DNA from: Linanthus parryae
Lineage: Eukaryota; Streptophyta; Magnoliopsida; Ericales; Polemoniaceae
DNA length: 64,000 nt
NCBI GenBank assembly: GCA_023055425.1
Contig: JALGPY010000004.1
Span: 111,579,504 to 111,643,503, forward strand
Direction: 5' to 3'
Shown here: in pieces, positions 34,110 through 45,200 of the stretch
How the letters are laid out: each line of letters starts with the position of its first letter
How positions within the stretch are numbered: the first letter of the stretch is position 1
Notes under the pieces: model-generated
Database searches by the model: none
Seen by the model: only the letters and a program-made list of their open reading frames with translations
Told to the model about the DNA's origin: nothing
Translations under genes and position numbers: made by a program

Positions 34110-37100
34110 TGTAACACCCCCAAAATGACCAAGTCGGAAGCCCGGGGGTGTAGCTCCGTTGCGACACCCCGCACCTCGCCGTGGGGAGAGATACGGGAAT
34201 GCCGTCCCGCGCCCGAGATTGCTCCCGGGTGCAAGGGAACGAATGGTAAACAAAACAAACAACGCATAATTATTTATTACAAACCAGAAGTTTCCAAAGT
34301 GAAATTATACATACTATTAAACAAAGTCTAGGCGTTTCAATTATTTAGATACTAGATAAGCTAGGTGAGTCCGCGATATCCCCCTTAAGCCGAGCTCCCT
34401 TCACCTAGACCTGCGGGGGAAAGAAACAAGACCGCAGTTTTTCCAAAGTCAGCACAAACGCTGAGCAAGTAAACACCCCAACATGTAAATCGGAAAGAGG
34501 CATATTTTATTTTGATAAAAAAAGGAATAATAAGTAAGTAAACAACAAATCGTTTCAAATGACCAATATAAATTATCCAACTCATTATTTAATATTCCCA
34601 ATCCATTTTCATATTTTCCAAAATAAACCAAGTCCATCCATCATCCATATGAAAAATCCACATTTATTATTTAGTTGTAGCGGGGAACAATCCAAAATAT
34701 AGAACCAACCATATCCCATGCATCCAAGACCTTAAGTGCCGGCACCCCTCTAAGACTTCTTGCGGCCAGAGAGGTGAGTACATGGAGCAGCCCGGGGCAA
34801 TTGCAACCGAGCAAAATATCATAACCACAATAAATAAGAATCCGTAAATGGTTCCACCGCACAACTGTTTCCACTTTACGTTATTACGTATTATTAATTC
34901 CATGTGATATTTTCCAAAAGAATCATTAGACAAGTATTTGAAATTTCAAGTCAAGCACGTATATCACAAATAACATTTTGAGACGTAAAAATCATAAAAA
35001 TAATTAGACACGAAAGAAGGACGGGCACACTAGGTTAGGCATATTTACTCACCTCAAGTAGCACGACAAATGTCACGATAGCTCCTATAGATACACGTAG
35101 CCCTCGTCTACGAATTCTTCACCTACAATTTATAATTCCTAAATTAATTACAAGTCTAATTATGCAAGTATGCAAAAATGCTATATCTCCTAACTTCTCA
35201 TTTTTCTTCATCCCCCTTAACCCCATTAATTAATATCACAAAAAAATTATTTAAAATAACACTTATATTTTCCTTATAAAAATATTATAACTCATATAAA
35301 TACAAGCTCATAAAATTATTGAGTAATAAAACTAATATCAAGTTTATACACTCTTATTTTATAGAAAATAATAATCTAATAAACAAACTATTTATTTATA
35401 AGTGACTATAAAAGTTAATTCAAAATACTTCAATTATAACTATTTATTTATTAGAAAATATATACACTATATAATAATTAAATAATCAAATAAAATTCAC
35501 AAAATGCTTATTTAAATAAAACAAGTCATATATAATTATAAACTTATGTTAAATAAATAATTTCTACTTCCTAGAAAAATAATCATGTAATATCAACAAT
35601 AATAGTAGTATGGATTTTTATTTTAAAAAGTCTACTTTATAACTATTTCACAAACTAACTTCCAACTTATTTATTTTTAACAGAATAATCTCTTTTACTC
35701 AAAATAACAATTCACTAGCAATTTAAACTATTTAGTTAAATAAACCGAAATATCTAATTAAACCAAATCACACATTATATCTTGGTTATAAAAACAACAA
35801 TAATTCATATAAATATAACTCTATGTAATTTTAACAACTTATTTACTTTTATTTAGTCAAAATAATATATATAAACATTAGCTTATATTATTAATCCAAA
35901 AATAACATTTTTAAAGTTTATATAAATAGGCAGTTTGCTAAAATACACAAATCACCCCCAATCTTTGAGAAACTAAACATGCAGTTAACATCTTGCCCTC
36001 AACTTTTTAGAAATTGCATAAACTACCCCCTTTATGAACACAAGCATACATCTTCAACCCAACATACCCGATTCGATTTAGAGCTAACAAGATGTGATTT
36101 TGATGATTGGAAATGAACTAGAGAGTGATTTAGGACTCACCTACGCGAAAAATCGCGAGAAACGGTCAAGAAACGAAGCGGGTTTCGTCCTCGAAGGTGG
36201 CGGTCGGCGGTGATGAACACCAACGACGAATCGGACGATGGGGGCTTTGTTTGATGTTGCTAGAGTACTCCTTGGACCTCCAGGAGTGTTTTGGTTCAAA
36301 CGGGAGCAAGTGGGTCGCTCCGGTTAGCTCGGGTGAGCTTCTCGCCAGATTTAATGGTGGCGGCGGCGATGGTGGCGGCTCGGGGTGTTCTGCAGCCAAC
36401 TGCTGCTGCTAAGGCTCTGCCTTGTGGCGAAGTAGAGAGGGTGAGGGCTCGAGATGGTCGAAACAGTGAGAGAGTGAGAGAAGCAGAGGTGGTGGCGGCG
36501 TTTTGCCGTCGGGTTGGTTCGCCGGAGTTTGCAGGCGGCCTTCTCGGCGGCTGCTTCTGCTGCTACTGATGGTAGGGTGTAGCAGAGAGGGAGAGAAGAG
36601 TTTCAGAGGTTTAAACAGTGAGGGAGAAGAGGGAGGTTGAGATGGCTGCGGTGTTTCCCGACGGGGGTGGTTTGCAGGCGGCCTTCTTGGTGGCTGCTTC
36701 TGCTGCTACTGATGGTAGGGTGTAGCAGAGAGGGAGAGAAGAGTTTCAGAGGTTCAAACAGTGAGGGAGAAGAGGGAGGTTGAGATGGCTGCGGTGTTTC
36801 CCGACGGGGGTGGTTTTTCCGGCGTGGTGGTTGGCGGCAGCAGCTGCTGCTGCTGGTGGTGGTGTTGGTGGCGAGGCAGAGAGGGAGAAGAGAGGGGGAA
36901 GATAGGAGGTGGAGAGGGCTGATGTGGTGGTGATGAAGGGTGCGGTGGTGGTGGTGATGGGTGTGAGGGTGGTGGCGGCCGTGGGTGTGCAAAGAAGAGA
37001 GAGAGAGATGAGTGAGAGAGAGATTTGTGTGTTCTGATGTGTTTTGGTGAAAGAGACAAGTGGGAGAAGAAGATATTAAATAGGAAATTTGATACTTGGA

Positions 37101-37407
37101 GAGGTGTATTTCCTCCACCGCCCCAAACATTTTTTTTTTCTTGTCTTCTAGTTAGCTTTGCTACAATGTTTAGGGAGTACCAAATGGGTTGGTCAATCTA
37201 GTGGGTTGGGTACACATAATTGCTATATTCACATAAACCACATAAAACGCTAAATAAATACTCAAATAAAATACCGTTTTCTATAAAACTATTATATGAA
37301 ATTCCCGATTGTATTTTCAACCCAAAAATAATTTAAATCACCACTTGTAATAAAAATTTAATTTTGTATTTCCCAATTTACCCTTCTCAAATAGACGGGG
37401 TATTACA
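34110..37407 (-). repeat. 3' LTR of the minus-strand Tekay-like element (3.3 kb)
   Basis: On the minus strand it begins TGTAATACCCC (37407) and ends GGGTGTTACA (34110). It has a very AT-rich half (about 35,150-36,000) and a GC/CT-rich block (36,160-37,060) likely to hold the transcription start region. Open frames in that block (for example 36603-37130) are low-complexity and I do not treat them as genes. Confidence 0.88.
36531..36816. repeat. 143-bp tandem duplication inside the LTR
   Basis: GCAGGCGGCCTTCT starts at 36531 and again at 36674, and the following about 140 bp are nearly identical (for example ACTGATGGTAGGGTGTAGCA in both). The few differences include CGGCGG/TGGTGG just after the start. 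Confidence 0.85.
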
Positions 37408-37421
37408 TCCTTCCCCCCTTA
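37408..37421 (-). other. Polypurine tract of the minus-strand Tekay-like element
   Basis: On the minus strand AAGGGGGGAAGGAT directly precedes the LTR start TGTAATACC, the expected plus-strand primer position. Confidence 0.85.
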
Positions 37422-37635
37422 AAGAAAAGCTTCGTCCTCGAAGATAAATCCACCCATACTCAATAATCATATCGTCTCTATAGAATGCAAATATATGTCT
37501 ATATGATGATGCACACAATTATATCACGAAATATACTAGGGTTAATATGTGATATTAAGATTTATTTTATTAACGTAAGGGTACGAAAGTGAAAGGTTAC
37601 ATCCTCCCCTCCTTAGGGAGTGACGTCCCCGGAAC

Positions 37636-40333
37636 TCAATTTACCTCATTAAATAGGTGGGGATACTTCTTTCTCATTTCATCTTCTGCTTCCCAAGTAG
37701 CTTCTTCCGTCTGATGGTTCGTCCATAAAACTTTCACCAGCTTAACGCTCTTGGTCCGTGTGTCTCTCGTCTTAGTGTCCAGAATCTTGACAGGGTGCTC
37801 CTCATATGTAAGATACGGGTCTAACTCAACCGGTTCAGGTTCTAACACGTGAGATGGGTCTGGAACGTACTTCTTCAGTTGTGAAACATGAAAGACATCG
37901 TGTACTCGTCCCAAATTCGAAGGTAAGTCTAGACGATAAGCAACTTTCCCAATTCTCTCCAAGATGTCATATGGTCCGATAAACTTTGGGCTCAACTTCC
38001 CTTTCTGGTTGAATCTCGTTACCCCCTTGGTAGGTGAAACCTTGAGAAATGCTTTTTCTCCAATTTGGAACTCCAATGGCCTTCTTTTCTGATCTGCATA
38101 AGACTTCTGCCTGTCCTGAGTTGCCTTCATTCTTTGCTGGATTAGTCGTACTTGATCCGTCATGTCCTCGATAACTTGCGGGCCAATTACTATCGTCTCG
38201 CTAATGTCGTTCCAACAGAGTGGCGATCGGCACTTTCTTCCGTACAAAGCTTCATACGGTGCCATGCCAATGCTGGCGTGATAACTGTTGTTGTAGGAGA
38301 ACTCTATCAAAGGTAGTTTGTCAACCCATGAGCCTTGGAAATCCATGACACAAGATCTTAGCATGTCCTCCAATGTCTGAATGGTCCGTTCTGTTTGTCC
38401 GTCTGTAGCTGGGTGAAACGCTGTACTAAACCTCAACTGAGTTCCTAATGCTTCCTGAAGAGCTCGCCAAAAATGAGAGAGGAAATTAGGGTCCCTATCA
38501 GAAATTATCGAACTTGGAACTCCATGATACCTCACTATGTTTTTAACATACGCGTCTGCTCTTTGCTCCATGTTCCAGGTGTCCTTCCTTGGAATGAACC
38601 TAGCTGTCTTTGTCAGTCGGTCTACCACTACCCATATCTGGTTGAGTCCATTCTTTGACGTCGGCAAAGCAGTCACGAAATCCATCGAAATGGAATCCCA
38701 CTTCCAAACTGGTACGTCTAATGGCTGAACTAAGCCTCCCATCCTCTTGTGTTCGAACTTCACTTTCTGACATGTTAAGCATCTGGCTACGAATTCAGCT
38801 ACCTCCTTCTTCATGTTAGGCCACCAGAACATCTTCTTCAAGTCTTTGTAGAGCTTGTCGCCTCCAGGGTGTACTGAGTAAGGTGTGTTGTGAGCTTCAC
38901 GCATCAATCTTTCCTTGGTTTCTGCACACTTCTGTGGTACGCACCACCTTCCTTTGTAGCGAATGCTTCCATCCTCGTGAATCTTGAAGTCATTGGCTTT
39001 CCCTTCAGCGATTTTCTTTCTGATTCTTTCTAGTTTCACGTCTCCAGCTTGGTTAGTCCTTATTTCCTCAAGGAAGTCTGGTACGGCTGTCATACTGCTG
39101 AGTAGGTTCTGCACTCCTCCTTGATCCATGACTTCAATCTCAAGCTTTCTGAATTCATGGCATAGCCATTCTGGCAAAACTATCATTGCGTTCAAGGCAT
39201 GGCTCGCCTTTCGACTCAATGCGTCAGCAACTACGTTAGCTTTCCCTTCATGGTACTGGATACGCAAGTCGTAGTCCTTGATGATTTCTAGCCATCTTCG
39301 TTGCCTGTTATTCAGCTCCTTCTGCGTGAAGATGTACTTTAGACTGCGGTGATCGGTGTAGAGCTTGCAAACTGCTCCATATAAGTGGTGCCTCCAGATC
39401 TTCAGCGCAAAAACTATTGCTGCTAACTCTAAGTCATGAGTAGCGTAGTTTTCCTCGTGGGGTTTCAGCTGCCTTGAAGCATAGGCGATCACCCTTCTAT
39501 CCTGCATAAGTACACATCCTAGCCCTTTCTTCGATGCATCGCTGTACACTTCAAACTCGCCAGAGTCATTTGGTAGAGCTAATACTGGGGCCGTAGTCAG
39601 TTTCTCCTTCAGGGTCTGAAATGCTTCTTCGCATTTTTCGTCCCAATGATACTTCACAGTCTTCTTCGTCAGCGCAGTTAGTGGTCTGGCAATCTTGGAG
39701 AAATCCTTCACGAAACGTCTATAGTAGCCTGTTAAGCCAAGGAAACTTCTTACCTCGGACACATTCTTCGGCGTGGGCCAATCTTTGACTGCTGAAATAT
39801 TTCCTGGATCCACTGATATTCCCTCTTTCGAGATGATGTGACCCAGAAATGGAACACGATTCAGCCAAAACTCACATTTGGACAGTTTAGCATACAACCG
39901 TTCTTGTCTCAGAGTCTGTAGCACTTCTCTGAGATGTTCCTCGTGCTTCTCCTTGTCCTTCGAGTACACAAGGATGTCATCAATGAAGACGACTACAAAA
40001 CGGTCTAGGAATGGCCTCATTACTCGGTTCATCAGGTCCATAAACACTGCAGGTGCATTGGTTAGACCAAAAGGCATTACTGTGAACTCGTAATGGCCAT
40101 ACCTCGTTCTAAAGGCTGTCTTCGGGATATCCTTCTCGGCTACCCGAAGTTGATGGTACCCTGACCTCAAGTCAATCTTCGAAAAGACACTAGCCCCTTG
40201 CAATTGATCGAACAAGTCGTCAATCCGGGGTAGAGGGTACTTATTCTTGATGGTTGCATTGTTTAACTCACGGTAGTCAATGCATAGCCTTAAGCTTCCG
40301 TCTTTCTTCTTTACAAAAAGCACTGGTGCTCCC
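37636..40333 (-). CDS. Pol portion of minus-strand Tekay-like element (RT, RNase H, integrase, chromodomain)
   Basis: Open from the insertion point to the stop at 37636. In order: RT starting [16 protein letters not shown], catalytic [11 protein letters not shown], RNase H ([16 protein letters not shown] to VVADALSRK), integrase zinc finger (HPGGDKLY...CLTCQ), integrase core ([11 protein letters not shown]...SDRDPNF...TDGQTERT), GPY/F region ([13 protein letters not shown]), and a C-terminal chromodomain-like stretch ([18 protein letters not shown]). The first codons of the open frame (40365-40334) come from the inserted LTR. No internal stops are seen, so this half decayed little before or since the insertion. 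Confidence 0.93.
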
Positions 40334-40606
40334 TGACAGCTTGAAAATGTATTAGTCTGGGACATCTTTTTACCATTGGTTGAGTTTGGCCATTTTCAGC
40401 TTATTTTCCACCTGATACGAGGCAAAGATTTATAGATCATGATTGCAAAATTTGAGTAATTTTATGCATACTTTTGTTTGTTGGATATGATCGCGGGTGC
40501 GTGTTATGTGCAGGTAACAGGTGCCGGAAAAATGCATGAGATTGACTTGGATTGGAGGCAGTGTATCAGAAGAGCTGAGCAGAAAAGAGGAAAAATGACT
40601 AAGTTG

Positions 40607-40969
40607 TGCGTTCAAACGCAGAAGCTGCGTTCAAACGCACAAGGCAGGCAGCAGGGAAAAATGGCAGAATTTGGCTAAGGCATGCGTTCATACGCAGAGG
40701 CAGCATGCGTTCATACGCAGGAGTCAGAGACCAAAGCGCAGAAAAAACTAAGTCCTGCGTTCAAACGCAGGTTGTGCGTTCATACGCAGGGCTCAACACT
40801 CAGGAGAAGAAACGACTAAGGGGTGCGTTCAAACGCAGAGGAGCTGCGTTCAAACGCATGGGTTCAGGAGCCAGAAGAGGAAATTGACTAAGTCCTGCGT
40901 TCAAACGCAGGGGGGGGTGTGCGTTCATACGCACTGCGTTCATACGCAGGAAGTGTGCGTTTGAACGCA
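40607..40969. repeat. Palindrome array in 5' LTR U3 (12 copies)
   Basis: Copies of TGCGTTCAAACGCA or a variant centre start at 40607, 40626, 40683, 40706, 40756, 40775, 40824, 40845, 40896, 40920, 40935 and 40956. Six have centre CAAA, five CATA, one TTGA in place of CAAA; the TGCGT and ACGCA arms are invariant. They form pairs 19-24 bp apart, with pair starts 68-76 bp apart for the first five pairs. Many pairs follow a conserved CTAAG. The last copy ends 84 bp before TATAAAA. Confidence 0.93.
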
Positions 40970-41053
40970 CAGACGTGTTCCAGAATCTTCCAGGACGGAT
41001 CTTTTCGAGGGTAAAACAGGAATTTCGTGCATCAGTTTTGGAGACTGTGGCAA

Positions 41054-41060
41054 TATAAAA
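41054..41060 (+). promoter_or_regulatory. Candidate LTR TATA box
   Basis: TATAAAA, followed by GGAGG, 84 bp after the last palindrome. It is the best candidate for the genomic RNA promoter. The 3' LTR copy is at 52525. Confidence 0.7.
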
Positions 41061-41498
41061 GGAGGTGTCCCAGCACTGTTTTAGGGTTACGAAGGCATAC
41101 CACAGCTATCATCATCATCAGCAGCCAGTTTCACAGCAGCCAGGATTTGGAGCAGAGTAGGATTGGAGCAGTTTTCCAGTATCTTCAGAAATAACTAGTT
41201 TGATCTTTTCTCTTTTTATGAAACATTGTCTTTTAATAATGCAAGCTAGCTAGACCTTCTGCCTAGGTTCTCGGTGAACCTAGGGTTTATGAATTCAGCA
41301 GACTTGGATGTTTTGATTTTCAGATGCATGGCTAGCTAAGTCTTAATACAGATTGGTTTGTTTATTATTCTGTCTTTGATTTTATTTACATACATGAATG
41401 GCCTGATCACCCAGGAGTGTTATAGACAGGACCTGGTGCGCGAGAGTGACCAGTGAATGTTAGGAAGAAAAGACAGGATTTAGTACTCTGCCTTGATG

Positions 41499-41681
41499 GA
41501 CCGAGAGGTGAAGAGAATCAGGGGACTAGCCTAGAAGCATCAGACCAACTGTTAGACGTTTAGGGGGAGACCGAGAGGAGAACCTGTAACCCTAGCAGAC
41601 TTAGAACGAACCTGCAGATTTAGGTGGACCGAGAGGACCCGAAAATCTGCAGTCGAGTGATAAGTGCATGAGACCGAGAGG
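41499..41681. repeat. Four GACCGAGAGG repeats in the LTR
   Basis: The 10-mer occurs at 41499, 41569, 41627 and 41672, downstream of the TATA sequence and so within the transcribed part of the LTR. The 3' LTR carries the same set (from 52970). Confidence 0.85.
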
Positions 41682-42064
41682 AGATTGTACTATTGGTATG
41701 CTGGCATAAACAAAACCACTGTGTGTTTCTGAAATCAATCAAATTATGAAAGCTGGAGAATAACCCTAGGGGATCCTGGAATCTAGATTTTTAGAATTAT
41801 CGACTTTTACAACTACAACAATTTCAGCAAAATATTCAGCAGAAAAATAAAATAAGTCTTTTTACTGTTTTTTATTTATTATAATTTAGCATAATCAAAT
41901 CCCAAACCTTCCTCCTTTTTACAAACTTCGTGTCTTATTCCAATTCTGATTAGCAAAAACTTAAACTGTTCTCGTGGGTTCGACAACCAGAGTCGCAATT
42001 ACATACTCTATACTACTTGATCGTACACTTGCGAAAAAGCAGATAGTTTACGCTGTCAAGTTTT

Positions 42065-42082
42065 TGGCGCCGTTGCCGGGGA
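42065..42082 (+). other. Athila-like primer-binding site
   Basis: TGGCGCCGTTGCCGGGGA lies 6 bp after the 5' LTR. This is the GGCGCC-type primer site of Athila/Tat elements, usually attributed to tRNA-Asp. Confidence 0.85.
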
Positions 42083-42201
42083 CGGTTACAGTTTTTGTTA
42101 AAGAGACATTAGAATAAGTCTCAGAGTTTTTCTTTTATTTTTACAGTTACTTTCTTTCGACTTACTACTCTTGAAATCTGATTTTCAGGCTATTCTAGTT
42201 T

Positions 42202-45200
42202 ATGCCCAGATTGCCCCGCAAACTGGTATCACCACTCGAAGATCCCGAAAAACTTTTCAGAGAGCAAAGTCGCAGACACCGAGCCGCGATGTCTGAGCAC
42301 GGAGAAGACACCACGACCGAAACAGGAACACCCACAGGACAGCCACAACGTACTCCAGCACAGATGGCTCTTTACATTGAAGAGCTGATAGCAGCAGGTT
42401 TTGCTGCCAGGAACAATCAAAGGACTTATAACAGGTCTGGAAGGGCACTGGTCGAAAATTTTGAAGTCCCAACCGGAGGACATCAACCAGCTATTGTAGT
42501 GCCTCCCATTACAGCAGAGCACTTCGACCTGAAATCATCCACCATTCAGACCGCCCAGACCCATTGTCCTTTTAATGGGAAGGCAGATGAAGATCCAAAC
42601 GACTTCCTCGGAAAATTTGAGGATTACTGCAACAAGATTAAGTACAGAGGAGTCGAAGCGGACACGCTAAAGCTGATTTTATTCCCATACTGTTTGTTCG
42701 GAACAGCAAAAGATTGGCTGGAGGCAAGACCACCGAGGTCTATCACTACCTGGGAGGGGTGTGTTGCTGATTTCTTGGCAAAATTCTACCCTGCATCCCG
42801 CGTTATCAAGCTGCAGAGCGAGATCTTATCTTTCAAACAGAAGATGGGGGAGACAGTGGTAGATGCATGGGACAGGCTAATGAGACTTGTGAAAAAATGC
42901 CCCAATCACGGCTTCGGGGACGCAAAGATTCTGCAGGTGTTCTACCACGCACTTGACAGGGAGAATGCAGACAGGATTGACAGGGAAGCTGGGGGTAACT
43001 TTTTGTACCATGTGGATAAAGATGGAGCCTACGAATTGATGAAGCAACTAGCCAAACAGGATACTCGCCTGTTTGATGACCGCAGGCTCGCAGCAGTAGC
43101 AGAACCAGTGGTTGATGACAGGATTGATAATCTCACGAAAGTGGTACAGGACTTAGTCAAGAAGGTGTACACAGAAAAGAAGCCGGTAGCATCAGTGGAC
43201 GAACCTGACTTTGACGCAGCAATTCTGGAGCTTCAGACCGAAGATGCCAACTATGTTCAGCAGCAGTGGGATCCTAGTCGCTACAGACCAGGCACACGTG
43301 ACCATCCAGGGTTTCGCTACGGAAATCCCAATGCAGCAGTGTATGCACCAGGATTCCAGCACAGGCCACAGGCACAACAGACAGCTCCAGCTCAGCCTGC
43401 ACCAGCAGCACCACAATTAAACCTGTCTCAGCAACATTTTGAGTCCTATATGGAGAAATTCAATAAGCAGTTGGAAACCAGATTCGCACAGATGGACTCA
43501 TTAACTGCTGATGTGAGCCAGATGAAGATTGCTATCCGCAACCTGGAAGTACAGAATGGACAGCTTGCACAGAATCAGGCAGAACGAGCCCCAGGGAATT
43601 TACCGTCTAACACAGTGAACAATCCACGCGCTCAAATCAATGCTATCACAACTCGGAGTGGAATTGCACTGCAGGATCCACCGTATCCCAGTCATGCACG
43701 CGCAGAAAAGTCAAAAATTATTGAACAGGAGGTGATTGACCGGGAAGACAGTTCAACCGCTGACCCTCAGAAAAGGGGTTCGGTCGAGCAGGAAGCAGCG
43801 CAGAAGAATGAGGGTAATCCAGAGACAGTGCCAACTTCTAAGGAGGTTCCTTACCCTCTGAAGACACGCAAGAGAGATGACAGCAAAGACTACGCCAGAT
43901 TTCTGGAGGTATTCAAGCAATTACAGATAAATATACCTTTTGCTGAAGCACTTGCCAAAATGCCTACTTATGCGAAATTTCTCAAAGACATCTTGTACGG
44001 AAGAAGGCGAATGAGTGACTTCGAAACAGTGAATCTGACGGCAGAAGCGAGCAGTTGTGTAAAAAATGGTCTACCACTGAAAAAGAAAGACCCTGGCAGC
44101 TTTGTTATTCCAGTAACCCTGGGCAGTGCATACACAGGAAAAGCCTTATGTGATTTGGGTGCCAGCATCAACTTGATGCCACTGACCATCTTCAAAAGTC
44201 TGGGAGTCGGAGAGCCACGCCCAACCAGAATTATGCTTCAAATGGCTGACAGATCTGTGAAACCTGCCTATGGGGTAATTGAAGATATCCTGGTAAAAGT
44301 TGGAGAGCTTATTTTTCCAGCAGATTTTGTGATACTGGATATGGAGGCAGGAGAGGTTCCGCTGATCCTGGGCAGACCTTTCCTGGCGACTGGTGAAGCC
44401 ATTATTAACTGCAAAAGTGGAGAGCTGTCCATGCAAATTAATGAAGAAAAAGTAAAATTTAATGTTTTCAAATCTCTCCAGCTTCCCGATCATTATGGGC
44501 ATGAAAACTGTTTTGCAGTAGAGGTAATTGATGACCTGGAAAGCGATGAGATAGAAGATTTATGGGAGGAATTTGAAGACATATTTCCAGAGGAAACAGA
44601 AGAGCAACAGGATGAGCAGATCATGGGAACAGAAAGCTGGGTCAGGCTATACAGGGATGAAGGAGGCGAGCAGAAAATGACACTGGTCCCGTCTCTGCAG
44701 GAACCACCAGCCCTGGAATTAAAGCAGTTGCCAGAACACCTCAGGTACGCTTTTATTGGTGAAAATAATACTCTGCCAGTAATTGTTTCATCTTCTTTAT
44801 CTCAGGAACAGGAACAAAAGCTACTGGAGGTACTCCGAGAGCATAAAGAAGCCATAGGATGGACCATTGCAGACTTGAAGGGAATCAGTCCTGATTATTG
44901 CATGCACAAAATAAGAATCGAAGACGGAAAGAAGCCAGTCATCCAGCCTCAAAGAAGATTGAACCCGATTATGAAAGATGTGGTACGTAAGGAGGTCATG
45001 AAGTGGCTAGAAGCAGGAATTATATACCCCATATCAGACAGCACCTGGGTGAGTCCTGTCCAGTGTGTACCGAAAAAAGGGGGTATTACAGTAGTGCAGA
45101 ATGCTGATCAGGAACAGATCGCCCAGCGAACTGTCACTGGCTGGCGAATCTGTATGGACTATCGGAAGCTGAATGAGGCCACACTGAAAGACCACTTCCC

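Larger units (their letters stand above)
40334..42058 (+). repeat. Athila-like 5' LTR
   Basis: 1,725 bp. U3 holds twelve 14-bp palindromes (40607-40969), then TATAAAA at 41054. Downstream are four copies of GACCGAGAGG (41499, 41569, 41627, 41672). Compared with the 3' LTR it lacks 17 bp near 40380. Confidence 0.96.

Noticed and set aside
36603..37130. 175-codon minus-strand ORF in the Tekay-like 3' LTR
   Set aside because: His/Ser/Pro-rich low complexity from CT-rich repeats, partly duplicated; no recognisable domain.
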